64,000 nt of DNA from contig CAZCST010000006.1 in NCBI GenBank assembly GCA_964501365.1, positions 76,901 through 140,900 on the forward strand, written 5' to 3'. The position numbers and the translations under genes were made by a program. The DNA is from CAZAMB01 sp964501365 (GTDB taxonomy: Bacteria; Planctomycetota; Phycisphaerae; UBA1845). The notes below the pieces were generated by a model. It did no database searches, was not told where the DNA came from, and saw nothing but the letters and a program-made list of their open reading frames with translations. Positions 1 to 9,151 of this stretch are shown in pieces (positions within the stretch are counted from its first letter, which is position 1; the number at the start of each line of letters is the position of its first letter).

Positions 1-1013
1 AGTTCCTTGAACCAGATCGGCGTCCAGTCCACGCCGCGCGGCATTCCCGGCATGCCGACGAGGGCAAATGTGCCGCCGCTGCGCGTGAACCGCACTCCGT
101 CATCGATCGATTCGGAAGAGGCCACACAATCGAACACCGCATCGGCGCCGCCGATGACCATGGGCTTGCCGAGCTGGGCCTCATGCACCTCCGCGGCGAG
201 CGCCTTCGCCCAAAGCCCATACCTCGCCTTGAGATCCCGGGGCGAATCGAGCAATGCATCCGCGCCTAGCTCCTGTGCGAGCCGACGCTGATGATCGTAC
301 CGCGCGACCGCGACAATGCGAGCCGGACAGCCAATCGCCCGAAGCGCGGCAATGATCAGCAGCCCGATCGAACCGCATCCGATCACGAGGGCGGTCTGGC
401 CCTTTTCCGCGGTTATTTGCAGCGCCGCGTGTAAAGCGCACGCAAACGGCTCGATGAGCACGGCCGCCTCATCCGGTATTTCCGGCGGCACCTTGTACAC
501 CTGCGATTCGTGGGCGATGAGGCTTTCGCTGAATCCTCCGCCTGTGTCGCGGCAAAACCCCGTCTGAATCCCCGCCGAAATCACGCCGCGCGTCACGTTT
601 CGACAAAGGGCCGCATTGCCATCGGCGCATTGCGAACACTTTGACTCGATTCCGCGCACGACGCACCCGAGCGCGGGCTTCAATACGACCCGGTCGCCGA
701 CCCTTGCCCGCGTTACCGCCGAGCCCGCGTGCGTCACGACACCGACCACTTCGTGTCCCATGGTGAACGGCATCGACGTGACCGGCGAAAGATAGGGAGT
801 CCCCTTTGCGCAAATGGTGGCCAGGTCCGATCCGCAAATGCCCGTCAGCGTCGGTGCAATCCGCATCCAACCTTCGTTGGGCAGCTTCGGCTCCGGCAAA
901 TCGACCAGCGAAATCGTCGCGGCCGCGCCAGTGCAGAGCGACTTCATGCGTGAGCCCAGCAGCTTGAGCAGCGCATAACGTGGAACACTTTTGCGATATT
1001 GCAGTGCTTTCAT
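1..1013 (-). CDS. Zinc-dependent alcohol dehydrogenase, medium chain (3' end off the window)
   Basis: Reading from the ATG at 1013, the protein has the GroES-like catalytic domain with the catalytic-zinc motif CGSD, the GHEVVG motif, a four-cysteine structural zinc lobe (C-x-x-C within ESKCSQCADG and neighbouring Cys), then a Rossmann fold with IGCGSIGLL. It is expected to oxidise or reduce an alcohol/aldehyde with NAD(P). The C-terminus is cut by the window edge after about 337 residues. Its start overlaps the stop of the upstream HAD gene by four bases (ATGA), so it is translationally coupled to the elbD cluster. This suggests, by inference, a role in fatty aldehyde or alcohol metabolism rather than central fermentation. 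Substrate cannot be read from the sequence. Confidence 0.88.
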   Translation of the reverse strand, partial: MKALQYRKSVPRYALLKLLGSRMKSLCTGAAATISLVDLPEPKLPNEGWMRIAPTLTGICGSDLATICAKGTPYLSPVTSMPFTMGHEVVGVVTHAGSAVTRARVGDRVVLKPALGCVVRGIESKCSQCADGNAALCRNVTRGVISAGIQTGFCRDTGGGFSESLIAHESQVYKVPPEIPDEAAVLIEPFACALHAALQITAEKGQTALVIGCGSIGLLIIAALRAIGCPARIVAVARYDHQRRLAQELGADALLDSPRDLKARYGLWAKALAAEVHEAQLGKPMVIGGADAVFDCVASSESIDDGVRFTRSGGTFALVGMPGMPRGVDWTPIWFKE

Positions 1014-1771
1014 GGCTGCTTTCGATGAATGGAATGTTCGATGGGCCAGTGGTGGATGGGCCAATGACGCTTACCCGCCAGCATGCGCAGTTTCCTGTCA
1101 GGATTCACCGCGTGGGGAAAGCCAACGGCCTCCAGCATTGGTACATCCGCCATCGAGTCGCCGTATGCATGACACTGCGTCATATCCAGCCCGTGCTCGT
1201 TGGCGTATCGCAACATTCGCGTTCGTTTTTCCTCGGCAATCACCGGCCCGCCCACCAGCTCTCCCGTGAAGCGCCCGGCCTGCTCCGCAAGCGTTGCCGC
1301 CAATACGTCAGCCCCACCAAGGTCGCGGGCCAGGGATTCCATCAAAAAATCGAGCGACCCTGTCACCAACACAATGCGCATGCCGGGCCTTCGATGTTCA
1401 GCAATCGCCTCGCGCGCGCCGACAAGCCACTTTCCCTTCGCAATCGCTCGCACGCAATCCGTCGCCGCTGACTTGGTCGTCTCCGCAGGCAAGCCAGCGT
1501 AATTGCGATACACGATCCGATTGAGGAGCCTGCGATCGAATGTATCGAGTATGAGATAAGCCACGCACTTCGCCATGAACCAAGGATACCAGATGCACGT
1601 TTTCCACCGGGGCATGTGCCGCAGCTTGAAGTGGATGAAATAGTGAACGATCGTCGTTGCGATGATCGTGCCATCCACGTCGAAAAAGGCCGCTGACCTG
1701 CACTGATTTGGAGCGAATTTGTCATCCTGAGCGCAGCGAAGGATCTCATTCTCTGTGCGCTTCAGATGCAT
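1010..1771 (-). CDS. HAD-IB family (SerB-like) phosphatase
   Basis: The protein carries the HAD nucleophile motif FDVDGTI (D31, D33), and near the C-terminus GDSMADVPML, the acidic metal-binding motif IV. This is the architecture of phosphoserine-phosphatase-like HAD-IB hydrolases, about 250 residues. It sits between elbD and the alcohol dehydrogenase in the same direction. The first ~20 residues are translated from a small interspersed repeat (1721-1793); no other in-frame start lies between the repeat and the HAD core, so the repeat seems to supply the initiator ATG. A phosphatase acting on a lipid phosphate would fit the neighbours, but that is inference. Confidence 0.85.
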   Translation of the reverse strand: MHLKRTENEILRCAQDDKFAPNQCRSAAFFDVDGTIIATTIVHYFIHFKLRHMPRWKTCIWYPWFMAKCVAYLILDTFDRRLLNRIVYRNYAGLPAETTKSAATDCVRAIAKGKWLVGAREAIAEHRRPGMRIVLVTGSLDFLMESLARDLGGADVLAATLAEQAGRFTGELVGGPVIAEEKRTRMLRYANEHGLDMTQCHAYGDSMADVPMLEAVGFPHAVNPDRKLRMLAGKRHWPIHHWPIEHSIHRKQP

Positions 1772-1793
1772 CGCTTCGCTCAGAATGACATCC
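1721..1793. repeat. Small inverted-repeat element, copy A
   Basis: The ends are an imperfect inverted repeat: left arm GTCATCCTGAGCGCAGCGAA, right arm CTTCGCTCAGAATGAC. It resembles copies at 5073-5139 and 6217-6286. It lies between elbD and the HAD gene and forms the 5' end of the HAD reading frame. Confidence 0.8.
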
Positions 1794-1828
1794 TTTCCTT
1801 ATTGACGGAAATGATTTCCCATATCTGC

Positions 1829-4800
1829 TCAGGCCACTTGCCGATCCCGACCCGCCAGCTGTTCGACCGCTTCCTGAAGTTGGCGCGTGAGCTGCTGCCG
1901 CGCGGCGGCCGGATCCATGTTGGGTGTGAGCACCGGCGGCGCGATGGCCCGCCCAAACGAAACTCGCACGACGCCGGACCGCGCGAATCGGTTGCCCTTG
2001 GGAAGCAAATCACAAGCCGACTTGATATGCGCCGGAACGATTGGAACGCCATGCTCAATCGCCAGAACCGCGACCCCGACTTTGAACGGCTGGATTCGCC
2101 CATTATGGGAGCGCGTCCCCTCGGGAAACATCAACAACGCATCTCCGGCGGCGAGCGGCCCGCCGCAGCGGCGCAGGCCGGCCACCCCGTCCGAATGTCG
2201 ATCGAACGCGATCGTGTCCATGAGTTTACCGAACACGAAACGCTTGACGGGCGTGTCAAAGAAATAGTCCTGCGCACCGGCCACCCAGACGCGCCGCATT
2301 CCACCAACTGCCGTGATGATCGAGGGGGCGTCCAGATGCGAGGAGTGGTTGGCGGCGATGATGAACGCCCCTCCTTTTGGAAGATTCTGCACGCCCTTCG
2401 TCTCAACGCGGATGTAGGAATGCATGAACGCCGTCACCGTCCCGCGCACCAGCCATCGCGCCGGCTTCAGGACGCTCGACTCATGACCATTTCCGTTTTC
2501 CGAGTCCGTCGCGGACATGAACCGCCGCCAGACGCTCACCGGCCAGGATTGCTGTCCCGCCGGCGTGCGGCGCCCGACCAATCGCACCACGTCCGAGACG
2601 CGCGCGATCGCCCCCGCCTGCTCGTCCTCGACTTTCATGCGAAACTGCGATTCCAGCTCGCCGATCAAATCCACCTTGCCGATGCTGTCGATGCCCAGAT
2701 CCAGAAGCAGATGCATATCGCGGTGAACCGATTCATCGGGTCGCTTCGCCTGTCGGGCGATGATGCGCCGGATGGTCGCAAACACTTCGTCCTTGCGCTC
2801 CTCGGGTGAAGAGCTGCCATGACTGGCGGGGGCAGACGCCGCCGATGCGGGTGCGCCGCCGCTGAGCACCATATCCCGAATGACGCCGCGCCTGGCCTTG
2901 AGCGTCGAGGTTTTGGGCAGCTCCCGATACCACAAATGGAGCGAGGCGATTCTCTGGTGCGAAGGCAATGCAGCATTGATGGTTTCGACGGCCGCGCGAA
3001 TCTCCCTTTCTCTCGAGGAACGATCCAGCTCCGGCGCCTTGGCCTCGTCCACCACCGCGACCGCGTGGACTGCGTCACCCAGTCCGCCCTCCACCGGCAG
3101 GCCCAGTACGCACAATTCTTTGATGTAGGGAACGTCCTTGAACCGGGTCTCGACTTCGTCGGGGTACACGTTTTTGCCCGCCGGAGTCACGATCAAATCT
3201 TTCGAGCGCCCGGTGAGAAACAGGTAACCCTGCTCGTCTTCGCGGCCAAGGTCGCCGGTGTGCAGCCAGCCCTCGGTGATGATTTCGTTCGTGGACGCTG
3301 GATTGTCGAGGTAGCCAGCCATCACGCTGGGGCCTCTAGCCCAGACCTCGCCAATGCCCTCATTGTTCTTGTTGCGGACGACAAGCTCGACGTTGGGCAG
3401 CGCGGGACCCACGGACCCCATCTTCGCTCCGCCTGGCGGGTTGACGGTCAGTACAGGCGACGTTTCCGTCAGGCCGTATCCTTCATAGACAGGAAATCCC
3501 ATCCGCGAAAACGCGCGGAACAGATGCGGATCGAGGCTCGATCCGCCGCTGACCAACATGCGAACGTGCCCGCCGAACTGCCGGTGAACCGAGCCGAATA
3601 GCTTTCGGCCCAGGCGGTGACGACTCCAGTCCGAAAGCAGGCCAAGCAGGCGAAATAGACAGCGAACGGGCAACATGCGGGCGGCAACGCCGTTTTCGAT
3701 GGAATCGTGAAACATTTTCAGCAAACGCGGGACGGCCAGCATGATCGTCGTGCCCGTCGCCTGCATGGCTCCCAGTATTGCCGCCCCCTTGAGTTGCTCG
3801 ACGTAAGTGACCGTGGCCCCGCACACCATCGGCACGAGAAATCCTCCGGTGAACTCGAAGGCGTGATGGATCGGCAGCACGGAAAGCAATTCGTCGCTGG
3901 GGTGGATCGGCTGCACGCGAAGCAGGGCCGTGGCGTTGGCCAGCAGGTTGCGGTGCGTGAGCGGGACGGCCTTGGGGTTGAGCGTCGTTCCGGACGTGAA
4001 CAGGATCGACGCAACGGCCGTGTCATCGACCGGCACGGGGTCGGGCTCGCGGTCACGCGACGCACCAGCCGGCGGTAGGAATGGCTCGCTCAGGCACACC
4101 ATGCTTGCATCCGATTCGCCGCGGGCCTGCGCGATCTTGTCGTACAACGAGGGGCCGATGCATACCAGACGTGCTTTCGCATAGCGCACCGTGTTCCAGA
4201 AATCCTCCGGAGTAAGCTGCGGATCAAGCGGGACGGCCGTGAATCCTCCGCGCATCAGGCTGAGATACATCAATCCCCATTCCGGCCCGTTGTCGCCGCA
4301 GATCGCCACGCGGTCGCCCGGCAGTAGGCCGTGCTCCAGCAGTCGTCGCATGACCGTTCCCGTTGCCCGCAGCAAGTCGTCGAAAGTGTAGCGGGTCCAT
4401 TTCCCGCTGCGGCTGATTTGCAGCGCAGTCTTGGTCGGTAACTTGGCCGCTGTTCGTGCGAACACGGAGAAAATCGTTTCGCCGGGCCGCTCCGCCTGCG
4501 CCACCAACGTGGGTTCCTGCCAATCGACCGCCCCGCGAAGCCGCGCGGACGGCGTCGAGCCCGCCCCGAGAACAAACGACATCAGCCCCGGTACATGGCG
4601 ATGGACGATGTAATCGTCCCAGTCGATCCGCTGCGTATCGAAGGGGAACGATTCGCGATCTTCCGGGTGCAATCGCTGGGCAACCTGTTGCAGACCGTCG
4701 TCCGCAAAGCGGCAGTCGAGGTGCGTATAGGGCGAATAGATTTTCGCGAAGTAGATGACCTGCTCCACCTGCCGTGCGATGGCCGTCAGCTTGCGCAACC

Positions 4801-6157
4801 GCCGCTCGCCGAATCCGACGCGACTCAGCCAGCGGCGATACTTCGCCGTGCGATGTTGCTTCGTCTCCCAGCGCGACAGGAACTCCTGCTGCGAAATCAT
4901 GTGCAGCGGGCGGGGGTGGACCGGTTTTCCATCCTCCCCCTGCATCGGCTTGAGTTCGAATGACCGCTCCAGCCCCCGCCGCAGTCCGCCGATGAGCAGC
5001 GGATTCCGCTCGCTCGACCCGCATTGATAGACTGCGAGCGATCCGCGGCCCGCGTCCTTTGCATGCGGGTCTGTCGTTCTGAGCGCATCGAAGGATCTCT
5101 CGTCGGTAGGGGGAGATTCTTCGCTTCGCTCAAAATGACTGGGAGAATCGCCAGCCGGAAGTGTCGCGATCATCGCATTGGCGACGTAATCCACGGGGAT
5201 CAAATCGATGGGAATGTCTTCGCGGGCGGGAAATTCGGCGAGTTTTCCACGTCCATAGGCGACGATGATCGGGTCGGCCATCCGCAGCCCGTCAATCCAT
5301 CCCGGCAGCGGCTCTTCGTAGCTGCTTTCAATAATCGCAGGCCGGAAAATCACGAGCGGCACATCGCCGCGATCGCGCACGAGCAGTTGCTCGCCGATCC
5401 ACTTGGTAAACGTGTATGTGTCGTTCCAGCCGTGCGAGCGCGCCAGGCGCATCCCCGCGTCGATCAGCTCGCGGCGGCAGGCTTCCGTATCTGCGCCGAA
5501 CCGAAGGCGAATCTCCTCGGCCTCGCCCACCATCGCCCGGACAATTCCGTCCAGGTCGAACGAGCCGGATTTCAATCGCGGCAGCGACTCCCGTGCCGAC
5601 TCCGGGGCGCTGAAATCCTCCACCACCACGCCCCGCCGCACGCCGCAGACGTAGCACGTCGAAACGTGCATCATCGGCGCGTTTCCGCATTCCCTGGCCA
5701 GCTTGAGCAGGCGGCCCGGTCCGATGGTGTTGAGTTCGACGGCCTCATCCAGCCGCTCGTCAAAGGTCACCGTCGCAGCGCTGTTTACGACCATCGTGAT
5801 CGTTTGCGTCAGCTCGCGATAGGCCTTCGCGTCCAGGCCCAGTCTTTCGCGCGTAAGGTCGCCGGCGACGACGTGAATCTTTTCATCGCAGCGCCGTGCG
5901 AAGCCCTCGCCCAGCGATGCCCGAAGCCGGTCGAACACCCGCGAGCGCAGGACTTCCTTCGTAACACGGTCGCGCGGCGAGGCCCCGTCGGATCGCGGGC
6001 GGACGAGCAGGTGCAGCCCGCCGACAGTGTCCACGCCTCGCAGAAGCTTTTCCACGAACGCCTTGGCGAGAAACCCCGTCGAGCCGGTGATCAGCAGGTG
6101 CTGTCCCGCAAGCCGGTCTCGAATCCGCCGCTGTGCTGTTGAGGTCTGAGGATTCAT
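1829..6157 (-). CDS. elbD: ElbD-like multidomain enzyme: acyl reductase / AMP-ligase / ACP / PlsC acyltransferase
   Basis: A 1442-residue fusion. Residues ~20-400 form a thioester-reductase-type extended SDR (TGSTGF near 26, YTFTK near 250). Residues ~520-1100 form an AMP-dependent ligase (ILFTSGTT near 721, YGLTETSP near 900, GWLHTGDLG). Residues ~1115-1180 are an acyl carrier protein with the phosphopantetheine serine in LGIDSIGKV (near 1157). Residues ~1230-1420 are a PlsC acyltransferase (NHSSHLD, i.e. HX4D, near 1273 and FPEGTRS near 1347). This order matches ElbD of Myxococcus xanthus, which takes part in ether-lipid synthesis; that role here is inferred from architecture. A 67-bp repeat (5073-5139) is inserted in frame at residues ~342-364 inside the reductase. 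The ATG at 6157 was chosen over an in-frame GTG two codons upstream. Confidence 0.88.
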   Translation of the reverse strand: MNPQTSTAQRRIRDRLAGQHLLITGSTGFLAKAFVEKLLRGVDTVGGLHLLVRPRSDGASPRDRVTKEVLRSRVFDRLRASLGEGFARRCDEKIHVVAGDLTRERLGLDAKAYRELTQTITMVVNSAATVTFDERLDEAVELNTIGPGRLLKLARECGNAPMMHVSTCYVCGVRRGVVVEDFSAPESARESLPRLKSGSFDLDGIVRAMVGEAEEIRLRFGADTEACRRELIDAGMRLARSHGWNDTYTFTKWIGEQLLVRDRGDVPLVIFRPAIIESSYEEPLPGWIDGLRMADPIIVAYGRGKLAEFPAREDIPIDLIPVDYVANAMIATLPAGDSPSHFERSEESPPTDERSFDALRTTDPHAKDAGRGSLAVYQCGSSERNPLLIGGLRRGLERSFELKPMQGEDGKPVHPRPLHMISQQEFLSRWETKQHRTAKYRRWLSRVGFGERRLRKLTAIARQVEQVIYFAKIYSPYTHLDCRFADDGLQQVAQRLHPEDRESFPFDTQRIDWDDYIVHRHVPGLMSFVLGAGSTPSARLRGAVDWQEPTLVAQAERPGETIFSVFARTAAKLPTKTALQISRSGKWTRYTFDDLLRATGTVMRRLLEHGLLPGDRVAICGDNGPEWGLMYLSLMRGGFTAVPLDPQLTPEDFWNTVRYAKARLVCIGPSLYDKIAQARGESDASMVCLSEPFLPPAGASRDREPDPVPVDDTAVASILFTSGTTLNPKAVPLTHRNLLANATALLRVQPIHPSDELLSVLPIHHAFEFTGGFLVPMVCGATVTYVEQLKGAAILGAMQATGTTIMLAVPRLLKMFHDSIENGVAARMLPVRCLFRLLGLLSDWSRHRLGRKLFGSVHRQFGGHVRMLVSGGSSLDPHLFRAFSRMGFPVYEGYGLTETSPVLTVNPPGGAKMGSVGPALPNVELVVRNKNNEGIGEVWARGPSVMAGYLDNPASTNEIITEGWLHTGDLGREDEQGYLFLTGRSKDLIVTPAGKNVYPDEVETRFKDVPYIKELCVLGLPVEGGLGDAVHAVAVVDEAKAPELDRSSREREIRAAVETINAALPSHQRIASLHLWYRELPKTSTLKARRGVIRDMVLSGGAPASAASAPASHGSSSPEERKDEVFATIRRIIARQAKRPDESVHRDMHLLLDLGIDSIGKVDLIGELESQFRMKVEDEQAGAIARVSDVVRLVGRRTPAGQQSWPVSVWRRFMSATDSENGNGHESSVLKPARWLVRGTVTAFMHSYIRVETKGVQNLPKGGAFIIAANHSSHLDAPSIITAVGGMRRVWVAGAQDYFFDTPVKRFVFGKLMDTIAFDRHSDGVAGLRRCGGPLAAGDALLMFPEGTRSHNGRIQPFKVGVAVLAIEHGVPIVPAHIKSACDLLPKGNRFARSGVVRVSFGRAIAPPVLTPNMDPAAARQQLTRQLQEAVEQLAGRDRQVA
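5073..5139. repeat. Small inverted-repeat element, copy B, in frame inside elbD
   Basis: Same family as 1721-1793: arms GTCGTTCTGAGCGCATCGAA and CTTCGCTCAAAATGAC. Read on the minus strand it encodes a foreign-looking stretch containing HFERSEES and FDALRTTD in the middle of the reductase domain, without breaking the frame. Confidence 0.85.
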
Positions 6158-6216
6158 AGGCACACGATTTTGTTTACGCCACGCAATCCGTCATGCTGAG
6201 CAATACTCACGCGGCC

Positions 6217-6286
6217 GTCATACTAAGCGCAGCGAAGAATCTCATTAGGTTTCGCATGTCAGGCCCTTCGCTCCGCTCAGGTTGAC
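6217..6286. repeat. Small inverted-repeat element, copy C, with flanking half copies
   Basis: Arms GTCATACTAAGCGCAGCGAA and CTTCGCTCCGCTCAGGTTGAC, with half-element sequences on both sides (about 6190-6203 and 6287-6303). It fills the gap between elbD and plsC and encodes the last residues of PlsC (ILSEARST). Confidence 0.75.
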
Positions 6287-7071
6287 CTCGCTTCGCTTAG
6301 GATCGCAGGCTCACTCTGAATGGCCACTTCCTCGCGCGACGGTACGGGTTGTCCAAGGGCGTTTGCCACGGCGCTGACCACCATCTGCTGAAGGTCATCC
6401 TGATCCATGCTGACCACCTGCTCAGCGGGGATCGGCTCGGCAAAGGTCAGTGTCACCGGCCCGGCATGCACACGAAGCAAACTGCCCGGGCGATGCACGC
6501 GATTCGACCCGTCGATCGCAAAGGGAATCACCGGCAATCCCGCCTGCTGCACAATCTTCATCGTCCCGCGACGAAACGGCAACAATCGCCCGTCGCGGCT
6601 CCGCGTCCCCTCCGGGAATGCCGTCATGGAGTTCGGATGCCGCTGCATGACTGCGAGCATTTTTGTGAGCGTCCGCAGCGTTTTTCGCACGTCCCGGCGA
6701 TCGATCGGAACGAAGCCATACCGCCGGATCACCCATCCAAAAAGCGGAATGCGAAACAGGCTGTCCTTGGCCATGAACCGTACGTCCCCGCCCATGGCCA
6801 ACAGGAGGATGGGAATATCCAGATCGCTTTGATGATTTCCGATAAAAAATGCCGGACGTGACCCGAGGACGTTGTCCCAGCCCTTGATCGTGACCCGCGC
6901 TCCGGCAGTGAACAGGATGACTCCGGACCAGGCCCAGGAGCAGAAATTCATCAATCGCCGAAAAGGATGAAAGATTCCCACGACGAGCGCCAGGCCGCCA
7001 AGCAGAATCGTCACGCTAACCATGACCAACATGGTGAGAAGGGCACGGGCAAAGGGGAGGATCTCCTTCAT
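6277..7071 (-). CDS. 1-acyl-sn-glycerol-3-phosphate acyltransferase (PlsC family)
   Basis: A 264-residue protein with one or two N-terminal membrane segments (residues ~8-45), the acyltransferase motif NHQSDLD (HX4D) and FPEGTRSRDG, plus the substrate pocket element PVIPFAIDG. It would transfer an acyl chain to lysophosphatidate at the inner membrane. The ATG at 7071 has a good ribosome binding site (AGGGAGAAG); the frame extends 11 codons further but reads low-complexity sequence. It is the first lipid gene of the elbD cluster and gives the cluster a second PlsC besides the one fused to ElbD. Its last residues derive from the repeat element at 6217-6303. Confidence 0.87.
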   Translation of the reverse strand: MKEILPFARALLTMLVMVSVTILLGGLALVVGIFHPFRRLMNFCSWAWSGVILFTAGARVTIKGWDNVLGSRPAFFIGNHQSDLDIPILLLAMGGDVRFMAKDSLFRIPLFGWVIRRYGFVPIDRRDVRKTLRTLTKMLAVMQRHPNSMTAFPEGTRSRDGRLLPFRRGTMKIVQQAGLPVIPFAIDGSNRVHRPGSLLRVHAGPVTLTFAEPIPAEQVVSMDQDDLQQMVVSAVANALGQPVPSREEVAIQSEPAILSEARST

Positions 7072-7126
7072 GACTCTTCTCCCTCTCCCATGGGGACAAG
7101 GCAAGGGCGAATCAGATTGAATCGAT

Positions 7127-9001
7127 CTACCTTGCTCCCGACAGCGTCACCTTCAGCACGATTTCCTTCCCCTCGCGCGTGACCACCACTTCCACCGTGT
7201 CTCCGCCCTTGTTTTCTCGCGTCGAGGCCATGTAGTCATAGATATTTGCGATCGGCTTGTTGTTAATCCGTATGATTCGATCGCCCGCCTTCATCCCCGC
7301 CTTTTGCGCCGGCCCCTCCGGACTCACGGCATCGACACCCATGCCGGCCTGTCCGTCCTCTGCGTAGCTCGGCGACAGCCCCATGACCACGCGATACGTC
7401 GGCAGCTTGTCCGGATCGCTCGCGCTGATTCCTGCGTGCGGATTGGCCGGATCGCTTTTGCCTTCCGTTTTGTCGTCTTTGAAGGTCAGCCTGTCACTTG
7501 CGCTCGCCAATGCGTTGGCTGTTTCCAATACAATCGTCGCGATGCGCGCTCCGCCGTCCGAGTTAATCAAGGGGGTGTCATCGCTGGGCTTGTGGTAGTC
7601 AGCGTGGTTCCCGCTATAGAAGTGCAACGAAGGAATTTGTTTGCGTGCGAATACTGCGTGGTCGCTGCGTCCGCCACTGTCCACGCCGGGATGGATCTTC
7701 AATCCGCCGACTTTGCCCGCTGCTTCCAGGATCGGCATGAAGCTATCCGCGCTGTGCGCTCCGAACACGATTACGCTGTCGCCCGTCAGCCGCCCGATCA
7801 TGTCCATATTGAGCATGGCCACCGTGTGATCCAGCGGCTGCGTCGCATGGTCGGCGTAGTACTTGCTGCCCTGGAGGCCCGATTCCTCGGCACTGAACGC
7901 GATGAATAAGACACTGCGATTGAGTTTCGGTTCTTTTGCCATCGCCCTGGCAATCTCGATCAGCCCGCTGACTCCCGACGCGTTGTCGTCGGCCCCATTA
8001 TGAATCTCAGGTTTGGTCGAGCCTTCGACAATTTTCCCGTCTTTGAACGTCCGCATCATCGGCACGCGCAGCCCGAGGTGATCGTAGTGCGCCCCGATCA
8101 CGATCCACTCGTCCTTCTGCGGGCCGCTCCCCTCCAGCGCCCCCAGCACATTCCGCGTCGTGGCCGTCTTTTTCTCGAATTTCACGTCGCCATCGGCTGT
8201 GATGCCGGGCAAATCTTTCGACTTGATTCCACCCCCTTCAAGCGCCTCCTTGAAGTTCGCACCTCCGATTCCGGATTTCTCAACTAATTCCGATGCGAGT
8301 TGCCGAGTGATCTCAATTGCGGGCAGGCCATAGTCATCAGCGCCTTCAGACCTGAATGGTGTGAGTTCTTCCTTCGCGCCTTTGGCAGGCTCCGGGCTGA
8401 CAAAAAAAATCGCGACGGCTCCACGGTCCTTCGCGTTGTAGACCTTGTTGCGCCGATGTGCGTGCTGAGTCGGATTCCCATCCTTGTCGGCCCACGCAGC
8501 CGGCTCGCCGTCAGCAACCAGCGCGACGTTGCCCTTCAAATCGACGCCCTTGAAGTCGTCATGACTCTTGTCCGGATTGACGATCCCGTATCCGCACAAG
8601 ACGACCTTTCCGGAAAATGAACCACTCCCGGAAAACGAAAGCGGAATAAATTCCTTGCCTTGCTCCAACGTCTTGTCAATGCCGCTGAACTTGAGTCGAT
8701 TGCCTTCGACAAGCCTCCGTTCCAGAGCAATGGGAAACGGTTGAAAGTACGTTCCATCGACGCCCCCCGGTTTCAGTCCGGCCTTTTTGAAATTTGCCGC
8801 AATGTACTCCGCTGCAGCCTCGATCCCATTCGAACCGACTCCGCGCCCCTCCAGCTCATCACTCGCCAGATATTGAATGTGCTTTTGGAATTGCCTGGGT
8901 TGTATGCGGAACTGGCCCGACCGTGCGGGTCCGTTGCACCCAATGGAAACAAACCCGACGACACTCCATGCCAGATATGCGAAACGCCGACCCAATTTCA
9001 T
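7127..9001 (-). CDS. M28 family zinc aminopeptidase lipoprotein with C-terminal PDZ domain
   Basis: The start at 9001 places a lipoprotein signal peptide at the N-terminus (hydrophobic stretch ending in VSIGC). A protease-associated-type insert follows, then the M28 zinc site: GAHYDHLG (His), NGADDNASG (bridging Asp), AFSAEESG (Glu), LNMDMIGR (Asp), and HADYHKPSDD (His). Residues ~530-620 form a PDZ domain (AGMKAGDRIIRINNKPI). At 624 residues it has the size of PDZ-containing M28 peptidases. It is probably anchored outside the inner membrane and trims peptides. It is in line with plsC, 55 bp upstream of it, but functional linkage to lipid genes is not evident. Confidence 0.9.
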   Translation of the reverse strand: MKLGRRFAYLAWSVVGFVSIGCNGPARSGQFRIQPRQFQKHIQYLASDELEGRGVGSNGIEAAAEYIAANFKKAGLKPGGVDGTYFQPFPIALERRLVEGNRLKFSGIDKTLEQGKEFIPLSFSGSGSFSGKVVLCGYGIVNPDKSHDDFKGVDLKGNVALVADGEPAAWADKDGNPTQHAHRRNKVYNAKDRGAVAIFFVSPEPAKGAKEELTPFRSEGADDYGLPAIEITRQLASELVEKSGIGGANFKEALEGGGIKSKDLPGITADGDVKFEKKTATTRNVLGALEGSGPQKDEWIVIGAHYDHLGLRVPMMRTFKDGKIVEGSTKPEIHNGADDNASGVSGLIEIARAMAKEPKLNRSVLFIAFSAEESGLQGSKYYADHATQPLDHTVAMLNMDMIGRLTGDSVIVFGAHSADSFMPILEAAGKVGGLKIHPGVDSGGRSDHAVFARKQIPSLHFYSGNHADYHKPSDDTPLINSDGGARIATIVLETANALASASDRLTFKDDKTEGKSDPANPHAGISASDPDKLPTYRVVMGLSPSYAEDGQAGMGVDAVSPEGPAQKAGMKAGDRIIRINNKPIANIYDYMASTRENKGGDTVEVVVTREGKEIVLKVTLSGAR

Positions 9002-9151
9002 GTATGGACTCACTATAAAAAGGGCAGGGATAACAAGTCCCATCAGCCGCAACGACCACGCTGTGGCCAGGGCGCATTATCCCGCGGAGGGTGGATGTCG
9101 CAATCGATTCTTTGAAAAGGCGGTTTTAGGCCCGTTGGAGCGAAAATGCGG

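Noticed and set aside
5024..6142. Long plus-strand open frame (372 residues) opposite the elbD reductase
   Set aside because: Antisense shadow of a clear coding region in GC-rich DNA; its product has no recognisable motif.
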